42,416 nt of DNA from Polaribacter septentrionalilitoris (GTDB lineage Bacteria > Bacteroidota > Bacteroidia > Flavobacteriales > Flavobacteriaceae): NCBI RefSeq assembly GCF_009832745.1, contig NZ_VRMJ01000049.1, positions 1 through 42,416 on the forward strand. The letters are read 5' to 3'. How positions within the stretch are numbered: the stretch's first letter is position 1; every line of letters begins with the position of its first letter. Positions 8,698-16,654 of the stretch are shown piece by piece. The position numbers were made by a program, and so were the translations under genes. The notes under the pieces are model-generated. The model worked only from the letters and a program-made list of their open reading frames with translations, searched no databases and was not told where the DNA came from.

Positions 8698-11427
8698 CTA
8701 TTTAATTGATTTAATTGTAGCTTGTGCAGAAACTAATCTCGCAATTGGTACTCTATATGGAGAGCAGCTAACATAATTCATTCCTGTTTTATAACAGAAT
8801 TCAACAGAACTTGGTTCTCCTCCGTGTTCACCACAAATACCAACCTTTAAATTTGGCTTTGTAATTCTACCTCTATCTGCACCCATTTTTACTAGCTGAC
8901 CAACTCCTTCTTGATCTAGCACTTCAAAAGGATCATTTTTAAGAATTCCTTTTTGGATATAAATTGGCAAGAATTTACCAGCATCATCACGTGAATAGCC
9001 AAAGGTCATTTGTGTTAAATCATTGGTACCAAAGGAGAAGAAATCAGCTCTTTCAGCTATTTTATCTGCTAATAATGCTGCTCTTGGAACTTCTATCATA
9101 GTTCCAACTAAATATTTAACCTTATCATTTCTTTCTTTAAAAATTGCATTAGCTGTAGTTCTTATAATTTGTTCTTGCGCTTCAAACTCTTTAACAGTTC
9201 CTACTAAAGGTATCATAATTTCTGGGATACAGGTAATTCCTCTTTCTTTTAAATTTAATGCAGCTTCTATAATTGCTCTTGATTGCATTTCTGTAATTTC
9301 AGGATATGTATTTCCTAATCTGCATCCTCTATGACCCAACATTGGATTAAATTCTTCTAACTCAGCTACTTTATTTTTAATTGCTTGTAAGGAAATATGC
9401 ATTTCTTCTGCTAAGTCTTTTTGTGTTGCCAATTGATGAGGAACAAATTCATGTAATGGTGGATCTAACAAACGAATAGTTACTGGTAAACCTTCCATAA
9501 CTTCAAAGATACCTTCGAAATCATTACGCTGCATTGGTAACAAATCCTCTAATGCTTGTTTTCTACCTTTTACAGTATTTGCTAAAATCATTTCTCGCAT
9601 TGCTTTGATTCTATCAATATCAAAAAACATATGTTCTGTTCTTGTTAAACCAATTCCTTGTGCCCCAAAAGTACGTGCAATTTTTGCATCTTTTGGACTA
9701 TCTGCATTGGTTCTTACTTTCATTACAGCATATTTATTAGAAAGTTCCATTAACTCAGCAAATTCGCCACTTAATTCAGGCTCCATGGTTGCCACTTTTC
9801 CTTCAATAATATTACCTGTAGAACCATTTAAAGAAATCCAATCTCCATCATGATATTCATGACCATCTACAGTTAAGGTTCTGGTTTTGTAATTAATTTT
9901 TAAAGCACCAGCTCCAGAAATACAACATTTCCCCATACCTCGTGCTACAACTGCTGCATGAGAAGTCATACCTCCTCTTGCCGTTAATATACCTTTGGCA
10001 ATATTCATTCCTTCTAAATCTTCTGGTGAGGTTTCTATTCTTACTAAAATACTATTTTTGTATTTAGCTGCTTCATCAGCAAAAAAGACAATTTTACCAG
10101 TTGCGGCTCCTGGTGATGCAGGTAAACCCTGAGCAATTATATTGGCTCTTTTTAAGGCTTTAGCATCGAATATTGGATGCAATAATTCATCCAATTTATT
10201 GGGTTCTACCATAAGTAACGCTTCTTTTTCATCAATCATTCCCTCTTTTAACAAGTCCATTGCAATTTTAACCATTGCTGCACCTGTTCTCTTTCCGTTT
10301 CTAGTTTGTAAAATCCAAAGTTTACCATTTTGCATGGTAAACTCCATATCTTGCATGTCTCTATAATGTTTTTCTAAAATATCTTGATATGAGTTTAATT
10401 CATTAAAAATTGATGGCATCAATTCTTCTAAAGAAGGATACTGCTCAATTCTATCCTTTTCCTCAACTTTTGCCAATTCTGCCCAACGTTGGGAGCCTAA
10501 TTTTGTGATTTGTTGCGGAGTTCTAACACCAGCAACAACGTCCTCACCCTGAGCATTTATTAAATACTCTCCATTAAAAACATTTTCTCCTGTACCTGCA
10601 TCACGAGTAAAACAAACTCCAGTTCCAGAATTTTCTCCCATATTTCCATATACCATTGCTTGTACATTTACAGCAGTTCCCCATTCTGCAGGATAACCGT
10701 TCATAGTTCTGTAATAAACTGCTCTATCTCCATTCCAACTATTAAACACAGCAATGACTGCACCCCAAAGTTGATCCCAAGGGTTTGTTGGAAAATCTTT
10801 ACCTGTTCTTTTTTTAACAGCAGCTTTAAAATCAAAAACTAAATCTTTTAGATCTTGTATGGTAAACTCTGTATCTAGGTGAATTCCTCTTTTATCTTTA
10901 AGATTTTCCATAATTTCTTCAAAAGGATCTATATCTTCTTTTGAAGCTGGTTTCATCCCTAAGACAACACCTCCATACATTTGTATAAAACGACGATAAG
11001 AATCCCAAGCAAACTGGTCGTTGTTGGTTTTTTTAGCTAAGCCTAAAACCACCTCATCATTCATACCTAAATTTAAAACAGTATCCATCATACCTGGCAT
11101 GGAAACTCTAGCTCCAGAACGTACAGAAACTAACAAAGGGTTTTCTTTGTCTCCAAATTTAGATCCCATTAAATTTTCAATATTTTCTATAGCGCCTTCA
11201 ACTTCTCTTTTTATTAAGTTTACAACAGCATCTTTACCTAATAAATTATATTCTGCACAAACTTCTGTGGTAATTGTAAATCCTGGAGGGACAGGAATGC
11301 CAATAGCACTCATTTCTGCTAAATTTGCTCCTTTACCTCCTAATAAGTTTTTCATGTTACTGTTACCATCTGCCTCTTTATCCCCAAATTTATATACACG
11401 GGGTTTTACTTCTTGTAATACTTCCAT
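8698..11427 (-). CDS. ppdK: Pyruvate, phosphate dikinase
   Basis: Interconverts pyruvate + ATP + Pi and phosphoenolpyruvate + AMP + PPi, and can run in the glycolytic or gluconeogenic direction. The protein has 909 residues, slightly longer than the usual 870-880. An N-terminal ATP-grasp domain begins KFGDKEADGNSNMKNLLGGK and includes VSVRSGARVSMPGMMDTVLN. The swivelling phosphohistidine domain has the signature TARGGMTSHAAVVARGMGK, with the catalytic His. A C-terminal TIM barrel contains GIGLTRTEHMFF and SFGTNDLTQMTFGYSRDD, and ends with GICGEHGGEPSS, which holds the catalytic Cys. All key motifs are intact. It is convergent with purL and appears to be a single-gene unit. I saw no regulatory protein or convincing promoter in the 238-base spacer upstream. 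Confidence 0.95.
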   Translation of the reverse strand: MEVLQEVKPRVYKFGDKEADGNSNMKNLLGGKGANLAEMSAIGIPVPPGFTITTEVCAEYNLLGKDAVVNLIKREVEGAIENIENLMGSKFGDKENPLLVSVRSGARVSMPGMMDTVLNLGMNDEVVLGLAKKTNNDQFAWDSYRRFIQMYGGVVLGMKPASKEDIDPFEEIMENLKDKRGIHLDTEFTIQDLKDLVFDFKAAVKKRTGKDFPTNPWDQLWGAVIAVFNSWNGDRAVYYRTMNGYPAEWGTAVNVQAMVYGNMGENSGTGVCFTRDAGTGENVFNGEYLINAQGEDVVAGVRTPQQITKLGSQRWAELAKVEEKDRIEQYPSLEELMPSIFNELNSYQDILEKHYRDMQDMEFTMQNGKLWILQTRNGKRTGAAMVKIAMDLLKEGMIDEKEALLMVEPNKLDELLHPIFDAKALKRANIIAQGLPASPGAATGKIVFFADEAAKYKNSILVRIETSPEDLEGMNIAKGILTARGGMTSHAAVVARGMGKCCISGAGALKINYKTRTLTVDGHEYHDGDWISLNGSTGNIIEGKVATMEPELSGEFAELMELSNKYAVMKVRTNADSPKDAKIARTFGAQGIGLTRTEHMFFDIDRIKAMREMILANTVKGRKQALEDLLPMQRNDFEGIFEVMEGLPVTIRLLDPPLHEFVPHQLATQKDLAEEMHISLQAIKNKVAELEEFNPMLGHRGCRLGNTYPEITEMQSRAIIEAALNLKERGITCIPEIMIPLVGTVKEFEAQEQIIRTTANAIFKERNDKVKYLVGTMIEVPRAALLADKIAERADFFSFGTNDLTQMTFGYSRDDAGKFLPIYIQKGILKNDPFEVLDQEGVGQLVKMGADRGRITKPNLKVGICGEHGGEPSSVEFCYKTGMNYVSCSPYRVPIARLVSAQATIKSIK

Positions 11428-11665
11428 AATAATTTTGATTTATAATTCTTAACTTAGTGATGAACGTGATTAAATTTAGATTATCTTTAGTTAATTAAAG
11501 ATGATAAAAGTCATATTGTTAGTATTTTACATAAAAAATAATATTTTTATAACTGCAAAAACTTTGATTGAAGAGCATAATAAATATTTACATATAACTT
11601 TTAGAAGTGTCACAATTTAAAAGTTGATGAGTCATTAACATGTAAACGAATTAAAACTTTAAAAA
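11428..11665. other. Divergent spacer between ppdK and the repeat-protein gene
   Basis: This AT-rich spacer should hold promoters for both flanking genes, but no clear TAnnTTTG box was found on either strand. One inverted repeat, ATCTTTA (11483-11489) with TAAAGAT (11496-11502), could be an operator. Nothing else was recognised. Confidence 0.3.
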
Positions 11666-12451
11666 ATGAAAAATAAAATTACATTACTAACATGCTGCTT
11701 AATTTTAGTTTCAACAATTGCTTTTACTCAAAAAACTGTTGAAGCTTCAAATATTATGAAAGATATCAAAGCCGGTAAATCTATTTCTATAAAAAATGCA
11801 ACGATTTCTGGTATTTTAGACTTCACTTATATGGATGAAGCAATGGAGAAATTACCCAAACGAAAAAAGAACAGCTGGTGGAATGGAAATAGCGACAATA
11901 CCGTTAAAAAGTTAATTGATGTCAAAATCTCATTTACCAATTGTGTATTTAGAAATGATGTTTTAGCCTATATTCCAGATGAAGATTCTGGCTACACTTT
12001 TATTGCTAACTTTGAAGATATTGCCATTTTTAAAGACTGTAAGTTTGAAAGAAAAGCAATGTTTAAATATTCTCGTTTTGAGAGAGATTCTGATTTTTCA
12101 GGAAGTTCTTTTGATGAAGATAGCACCTTTAAATACGCAAAATTTGATCGAGATATTAGTTTTTCCAACACAACTTTTGATGAAGTTGCTACTTTTAAGT
12201 ATGCCAAATTTAGAAAAAACGTAAGTTTTTCTAATGCTGTTTTTAAAGATTCCGCTACTTTTAAATATACGCAATTCAATGATGGTGTATCTTTTAAAAA
12301 CACCAATTTTGAAGAAGATTTAAACATAAAGTATATGAAAGTTTCAGGAGATTTTAATATCTCTAACATGAAAGTTGCTTATGACATAGACTCTAAGTAT
12401 ACAAAAATTAATGGAAGAAGCTTCAGTAAATATTTATTAGAGAAAAAATAG
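11666..12451 (+). CDS. Exported pentapeptide-type repeat protein, function unknown
   Basis: The protein has 261 residues with a signal peptide (about residues 1-22, ending IAFTQ). No lipobox is visible. After about 80 residues it enters a regular phenylalanine repeat from about residue 105 to 250. Phe recurs alternately every 5 and 6 residues (units such as FKYAKFDRDIS, FSNTTFDEVAT), giving an 11-residue period. This matches the pentapeptide-repeat class represented by PF13576, which forms a right-handed quadrilateral beta-helix. There is no catalytic domain. The role is unknown; a surface or periplasmic structural or binding role is an inference. It stands alone, divergent from ppdK, with a terminator overlapping its stop codon. 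Confidence 0.75.
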   Translation: MKNKITLLTCCLILVSTIAFTQKTVEASNIMKDIKAGKSISIKNATISGILDFTYMDEAMEKLPKRKKNSWWNGNSDNTVKKLIDVKISFTNCVFRNDVLAYIPDEDSGYTFIANFEDIAIFKDCKFERKAMFKYSRFERDSDFSGSSFDEDSTFKYAKFDRDISFSNTTFDEVATFKYAKFRKNVSFSNAVFKDSATFKYTQFNDGVSFKNTNFEEDLNIKYMKVSGDFNISNMKVAYDIDSKYTKINGRSFSKYLLEKK

Positions 12452-12475
12452 GTATAAATACCTATTTTTTTTTTT
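12443..12475 (+). terminator. Terminator overlapping the stop of the repeat-protein gene
   Basis: AAAAAATAGGTAT (12443-12455) pairs with ATACCTATTTTTT (12458-12470) and is followed by further T residues. The TAG stop (12449-12451) lies within the stem. Confidence 0.8.
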
Positions 12476-12479
12476 GCTA

Positions 12480-12577
12480 AATCTTATAACTTGCACCACT
12501 AATGGAATTGGTTAGATTAGGGGCTAATCAAATACAGATTGGGCTAATTTCTTTTTAAGAAGTTAGCCTTTTTTTTG
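12480..12577 (+). ncRNA. Candidate small structured RNA with its own terminator
   Basis: Two stem-loops lie in tandem. GATTAG (12515-12520) pairs with CTAATC (12524-12529). GGCTAATTTCTT (12542-12553) pairs with AAGAAGTTAGCC (12557-12568, one G-T pair), followed by eight T. An imperfect direct repeat (AGATTAGGGGCTAAT and AGATTGGGCTAAT) links them. Because the preceding gene already has its own terminator, this second one suggests a separate short transcript. No convincing promoter was found, and the region could instead be a decayed repeat element. Confidence 0.3.
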
Positions 12578-12785
12578 GTTTTTAATTTTTAGTACACCTA
12601 AAGTTAATAGTTTCAGACAAGTTGTTATTAGAGCATATAAAGTGAACTAAAACAATAAACAACTTACTCATACTATAAAAGTGTACAAGAAAAATCATTT
12701 ATATTTTATCAAAAAATTTATTAAAAAACTTAAAATACATTATAAATTTTATATAATTCTCAATAAGAAAGTCTTATAATATGCA
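12578..12785. other. AT-rich spacer, nothing recognised
   Basis: This is the middle part of a 384-base gene-free stretch (12452-12835). It is very AT-rich. I see no open reading frame with start, composition or homology that suggests a gene, and no strong hairpin. Confidence 0.5.
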
Positions 12786-12816
12786 TTTGTTAAATCAAGG
12801 GAAATTAACTATTTTG
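12786..12816 (+). promoter_or_regulatory. Possible promoter of the acyl-CoA synthetase gene
   Basis: TTTG (12786-12789) is followed after 20 nt by TATTTTG (12810-12816), one base shorter than TAnnTTTG. The start codon is 19 nt beyond. An AAGGG/CCCTT inverted repeat flanks the -7 region and might be an operator. Confidence 0.4.
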
Positions 12817-12835
12817 CCCTTCTAAATAAAGATTT

Positions 12836-14611
12836 ATGGCAGTAGAGGTTACTAGATTATTTGATTTTCCTTATTATCAGTTTGAAAAATACAATTTAAA
12901 AAATGCATTTACTTCAAAAACTTCTGGTAAATGGGAGTCTATTTCAACACAAGATTATATAGATCAAGCCAATCAAATTAGTCGTGGATTGATTGCGTTA
13001 GGGGTAAAACCAAATGATAAAATTGCAGTAATTTCATCAACCAACAGAACAGAATGGAATATTTGTGATATTGGAGTTCTGCAAACTGGTGCTCAAAATG
13101 TACCGATTTATCCAACAATTTCTAAAGAAGATTATGAATATGTATTAAATCATTCAGAATCTATTTATTGCTTTGTTTCTGATAATGAAGTTTTAAAAAA
13201 AATTAATAAAATAAAAAAGAAAACAAAACTAAAAGAGGTATTTACTTTTGATGATATAAAAGGTGAGAAAAGTTGGAAAGAGGTTTTAGAATTAGGAAAA
13301 GATGAAAGCAGTCAAAACATTGTTGAAGATCGTAAGAATAATGTAAAAGCAGATGATTTAGCGACTTTAATTTACACGTCTGGAACTACAGGAAAACCCA
13401 AAGGAGTTATGCTTTCGCATAGAAACATAGTTACCAATGTATTGAGTTCTTTTAAGAGAGTACCTTTAGACAACGGAAATGACAAAGGGTTAAGTTTTTT
13501 ACCTGTTTGTCATATTTTTGAACGTATGATATTATACCTATATCAATATTGTGGTGTAGCTATTTATTTTGCAGAGTCTATAGAGAAGCTCTCTGAAAAT
13601 GCTCAAGAAATAAAACCACATGTAATGACAGCTGTTCCTAGATTGTATGAAAAAATCTATGATAAAATCATTTTAAAAGGAGAAGCCTTAACTGGTATAA
13701 AAAAAGGATTGTTCTTTTGGGCTGTTAACCTAGGGTTACAATACAAGCCTAATGGTGCAAATGGTTGGTGGTATGAGAAAAAGTTAGGTATTGCAAAAAA
13801 ACTCATTTTTTCTAAATGGCAAGCTGCGTTAGGTGGTGAATTAAAATTAATGGTTTCTGGAAGCGCTGCTTTACAACAACGATTAACTAAAGTATTTACT
13901 GCTGCTGGCATGCCAATTATGGAGGGTTATGGTTTAACAGAAACCTCTCCTGTAGTTTCTGTAAACGACCAAAGAAATAAAGGTTTTAAAGTGGGGACTG
14001 TTGGTAAAGTTATTGATGGTGTTGAAGTTAAAATTGCAGAAAATGGCGAGATATTGGTTAAAGGACCAAATGTAATGCAAGGATATTACAAAGACGAAGA
14101 AAGAACCAATAACGTTATTAAAAATGGATATTTCCATACTGGAGATAAAGGGCAAATTGATGAAGATGGTTTCTTAAAAATTACAGGAAGAACCAAAGAA
14201 ATGTTTAAAACATCTGGAGGTAAATATGTAGTTCCTCCGTTGTTAGAAGGAGAGCTAAAACAATCTTTATTTATAGAACAAGCAATGGTTGTTGGTGAAG
14301 GAGAAAAAATGCCTGCAGCAATTCTTCAACCCAACTTTGAATTTATAAAAGATTGGATCAAACATAAAGGATTAGATATTGGTGATTCTAATCAAGAAAT
14401 TGCAACTTCAGAAAGGGTAATCAAAAGAATTCAAAAAGAAGTAAATAAATGTAATAAAAACTTTGGCAAATGGGAACAAATCAAACGTTTTGAATTAACA
14501 CCAAATGTATGGTCTATAGATGATGGACATTTAACACCTACCATGAAAATGAAACGTGCTGTAATTAAAGGAATTTATCAAGATTTGTATGATAAAATTT
14601 ACAAAGTGTAA
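12836..14611 (+). CDS. Long-chain fatty acid-CoA ligase (AMP-forming)
   Basis: Activates long-chain fatty acids to acyl-CoA through an acyl-adenylate, for beta-oxidation or lipid recycling. The protein has 591 residues, the size of the FadD15-like bacterial group. Adenylate-forming motifs are intact: YTSGTTGKPKGVMLSHRN (A3, residues 180-197), EGYGLTETSPV (A5), and YFHTGDKGQIDEDGFLKITGR (A7/A8), with the C-terminal hinge and GGKYVVPPLLE. No membrane segment is evident; peripheral association with the inner membrane is typical of the family. The gene is monocistronic, between a promoter-like sequence and a perfect palindromic terminator. The substrate chain length is inferred from the family. 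Confidence 0.9.
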   Translation: MAVEVTRLFDFPYYQFEKYNLKNAFTSKTSGKWESISTQDYIDQANQISRGLIALGVKPNDKIAVISSTNRTEWNICDIGVLQTGAQNVPIYPTISKEDYEYVLNHSESIYCFVSDNEVLKKINKIKKKTKLKEVFTFDDIKGEKSWKEVLELGKDESSQNIVEDRKNNVKADDLATLIYTSGTTGKPKGVMLSHRNIVTNVLSSFKRVPLDNGNDKGLSFLPVCHIFERMILYLYQYCGVAIYFAESIEKLSENAQEIKPHVMTAVPRLYEKIYDKIILKGEALTGIKKGLFFWAVNLGLQYKPNGANGWWYEKKLGIAKKLIFSKWQAALGGELKLMVSGSAALQQRLTKVFTAAGMPIMEGYGLTETSPVVSVNDQRNKGFKVGTVGKVIDGVEVKIAENGEILVKGPNVMQGYYKDEERTNNVIKNGYFHTGDKGQIDEDGFLKITGRTKEMFKTSGGKYVVPPLLEGELKQSLFIEQAMVVGEGEKMPAAILQPNFEFIKDWIKHKGLDIGDSNQEIATSERVIKRIQKEVNKCNKNFGKWEQIKRFELTPNVWSIDDGHLTPTMKMKRAVIKGIYQDLYDKIYKV

Positions 14612-14621
14612 AAATTAACAC

Positions 14622-14648
14622 AAACCTCTCAAATTTGAGAGGTTTTTT
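14622..14648 (+). terminator. Terminator after the acyl-CoA synthetase gene
   Basis: AAACCTCTCAAA and TTTGAGAGGTTT form a perfect palindrome (14622-14645) with a following T-run. Confidence 0.85.
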
Positions 14649-14662
14649 TATGTGGAAAGTAA

Positions 14663-14670
14663 TAACTTCG
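14663..14670 (+). promoter_or_regulatory. -7 box of the NYN-domain gene
   Basis: TAACTTCG fits the local variant TAnnTTYG and lies 16 nt before the ATG at 14687, directly after the preceding terminator. Confidence 0.4.
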
Positions 14671-14686
14671 TCAGAAATTTAATAAA

Positions 14687-15436
14687 ATGGAAAGTAAATT
14701 TAATATTGCAGTATTGATAGATGGAGATAATGCGCAACCTAAATTAATAAAAGAAATTCTTGAAGAAGTCTCTAAATATGGGAAAGCAACAATTAGAAGA
14801 ATTTATGGAGATTGGACCTCACAACAGATGAATGGATGGAAAACAATTATGAATCAACACTCTATAAGTCCTATCCAAAAATTTTCATATACAACAGGAA
14901 AAAACTCCACAGATGGCTCACTGATTATTGATGCTATGGATATTTTGCATGGTAAGAACATAGAAGGTTTTTGCATTGTCTCTAGTGATAGTGATTATAC
15001 AGGTTTGGCAAAACGCATAAGAGAAGAAGGTTTGTTTGTAATGGGAATTGGTGAAAAGAAAACACCATTAGCTTTTGTAAAATCTTGTGAAATTTTCACG
15101 TTTACAGAGAACTTAAAAAGTGATACTGAAGACGAAGAGGATGAAAAGGCTGAAACAAAAAAAGCTAAACCTAAACAAAAAGAAGTTCAAGAAAAAGTAT
15201 GGATATCTAAAGAAGATTGGAAAACAATTCATAAAGCTTTTGATATTTCTACCAATGATGATGATATTGCTTTTATTTCTACATTGGGATTAAACATCAG
15301 AAAAATAGACCCAAGTTTTGACCCAAGAACTTATGGTTTTAAGACCCTAACTAAACTCTTTCAAAACATTGATAAGTTTGAAGTTATTAAAAAAGATATT
15401 GGTGGTTCTAGACAACCACTTTTAAAAGTTAAATAA
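14687..15436 (+). CDS. NYN-domain (LabA/DUF88-like) protein with C-terminal OST-HTH/LOTUS domain
   Basis: This is a 249-residue protein with two parts. Residues about 5-142 form a NYN (PIN-like) nuclease domain: AVLIDGDN (Asp12, Asp14), STDGSLIIDAMDIL (Asp76, Asp82) and IVSSDSDYTGLAKRI (Asp101, Asp103) supply the acidic metal-binding cluster. A charged, Lys/Glu-rich linker (about 145-168) leads to an OST-HTH (LOTUS) winged-helix domain (about 170-247; FDPRTYGFKTLTKLFQNI), a fold linked to RNA and G-quadruplex binding. The combination predicts an RNA-targeting nuclease or RNA-binding regulator in the cytoplasm. All acidic residues are kept, so activity is plausible. The substrate is unknown. 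It has its own -7 box and a bidirectional terminator shared with leuB. Confidence 0.85.
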   Translation: MESKFNIAVLIDGDNAQPKLIKEILEEVSKYGKATIRRIYGDWTSQQMNGWKTIMNQHSISPIQKFSYTTGKNSTDGSLIIDAMDILHGKNIEGFCIVSSDSDYTGLAKRIREEGLFVMGIGEKKTPLAFVKSCEIFTFTENLKSDTEDEEDEKAETKKAKPKQKEVQEKVWISKEDWKTIHKAFDISTNDDDIAFISTLGLNIRKIDPSFDPRTYGFKTLTKLFQNIDKFEVIKKDIGGSRQPLLKVK

Positions 15437-15442
15437 ACATAA

Positions 15443-15471
15443 AAAAAGCTCTCGAAAATCGAGAGCTTTTT
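15443..15471. terminator. Bidirectional terminator between the NYN gene and leuB
   Basis: AAAAAGCTCTCGA (15443-15455) pairs perfectly with TCGAGAGCTTTTT (15459-15471) around an AAA loop. Flanking A- and T-runs allow termination from both sides. Confidence 0.9.
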
Positions 15472-15496
15472 AAATATATATAAACTAAGCTAAAAA

Positions 15497-16552
15497 CTAG
15501 ATGTTTTCAGCTAACCAATCTCCAACTTCAGAAGTTCCGTAAGCTTTTCCTCCATCAGCTAAATCTTCTGTAACTACACCTTCAGTTAAAGCCTTATTTA
15601 CAGCATCTCTAATTGCTTTCCCTTCTTCTTGTAAACCAAAGTTTTCGAACATCATTGCTGCAGATAATACAGTAGCCATAGGATTTGCAATGTTTAACCC
15701 TGTTGCTTGTGGATAAGAACCGTGAATTGGCTCAAATAAACCAATTTCTGCTCCTAAAGAAGCACTTGGCATTAAGCCCATAGAACCAGAAATTACAGAT
15801 GCTTCGTCTGTTAAAATATCTCCGAATAAATTCTCTGTAATTAATACATCGTAACTATTTGGCCATTGAACCAAACGCATTGCAACAGCATCTACAAACT
15901 CATAAGAAACCTCTACCTCTGGATACTCTTTTTCCATGGCCTGCACAGTTTCTCTCCATAATCTTGAAGTTTCTAAAACATTCGCTTTGTCTACACAACA
16001 TAGTTTTTTACCACGAGTCATAGCCAACTCAAAACCTTTTTTAGCCAAACGTTGTACTTCTGCTCTTGTATAAACACAATTATCAAAAGCAGTTTCTCCT
16101 TCTTCTCTTCTACCCTTTTCACCAAAGTAAATACCTCCAGTTAACTCACGTAAAAAAACCAAATCTGTACCTTCAATTCGTTCTCTTTTTAAAGGTGATT
16201 TATCTAATAATGATGGAAACGTAAACGTAGGTCTCACATTTGCAAACAAACCTAATTTTTTACGCATTTTTAACAATCCTTGTTCTGGACGAACTTTTGC
16301 AGAAGGATCATTATCAAAACGTGGATGCCCAATAGCACCAAATAAAACTGCATCAGAAGACGCACAAATTTCGTGTGTTTCATCTGGATAAGGCTCCCCA
16401 ACTGCATCAATAGCAGCTGCACCTGTTAACGCTGGTTTCCAATTAATTTCGTGATTGTACTTTTTTGCAATAGCATCCGATACTTTTACTGCTTGGTCTA
16501 TAACTTCTGGACCAATTCCATCTCCTGCTAATAATGCGATATTTAATTTCAT
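15497..16552 (-). CDS. leuB: 3-isopropylmalate dehydrogenase
   Basis: Third leucine-specific enzyme. It oxidises and decarboxylates 3-isopropylmalate with NAD+ to 2-oxoisocaproate. The protein has 351 residues, the usual length. It begins LNIALLAGDGIGPEV and has VRPEQGLLKMRKKLGLFANVRP, the family-specific RELTGGIYFGEKG loop, and ENLFGDILTDEASVISGSMG with the metal-binding aspartates. It is the last gene of the minus-strand leuC-leuD-leuA-leuB operon and ends at a strong bidirectional terminator. A 102-base spacer with an imperfect hairpin separates it from leuA. Confidence 0.95.
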   Translation of the reverse strand: MKLNIALLAGDGIGPEVIDQAVKVSDAIAKKYNHEINWKPALTGAAAIDAVGEPYPDETHEICASSDAVLFGAIGHPRFDNDPSAKVRPEQGLLKMRKKLGLFANVRPTFTFPSLLDKSPLKRERIEGTDLVFLRELTGGIYFGEKGRREEGETAFDNCVYTRAEVQRLAKKGFELAMTRGKKLCCVDKANVLETSRLWRETVQAMEKEYPEVEVSYEFVDAVAMRLVQWPNSYDVLITENLFGDILTDEASVISGSMGLMPSASLGAEIGLFEPIHGSYPQATGLNIANPMATVLSAAMMFENFGLQEEGKAIRDAVNKALTEGVVTEDLADGGKAYGTSEVGDWLAENI

Positions 16553-16590
16553 TTTTGTTGTTTGTTTATAAAGTTTTAAAGATCATAAAG

Positions 16591-16654
16591 TTTTAAAGTT
16601 GGTAATTTTAGTTCAATTGAGAACTTTTTAACATTCAACTTTCCAACTTTTAAA
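16591..16654 (-). repeat. Imperfect hairpin in the leuA-leuB spacer
   Basis: TTTTAAAGTTGG (16591-16602) can pair with CCAACTTTTAAA (16643-16654), with one bulged base, around a 40-nt loop. An ATAAAGTTTTAAAG motif is partly repeated just to the right (16567-16597). It begins directly after the leuA stop in transcription order. It lacks a T-run, so it is more likely a processing or stability element than a terminator. Confidence 0.45.

Noticed and set aside
12040..12350. Regular repeat that might be a CRISPR-like array
   Set aside because: It is the coding DNA of an 11-residue protein repeat, without fixed-length spacers or exact repeats.
12452..12835. Missing small protein gene in the largest gene-free stretch
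   Set aside because: All frames are short, very AT-rich and lack a plausible start with a promoter; only RNA-type structure is visible.
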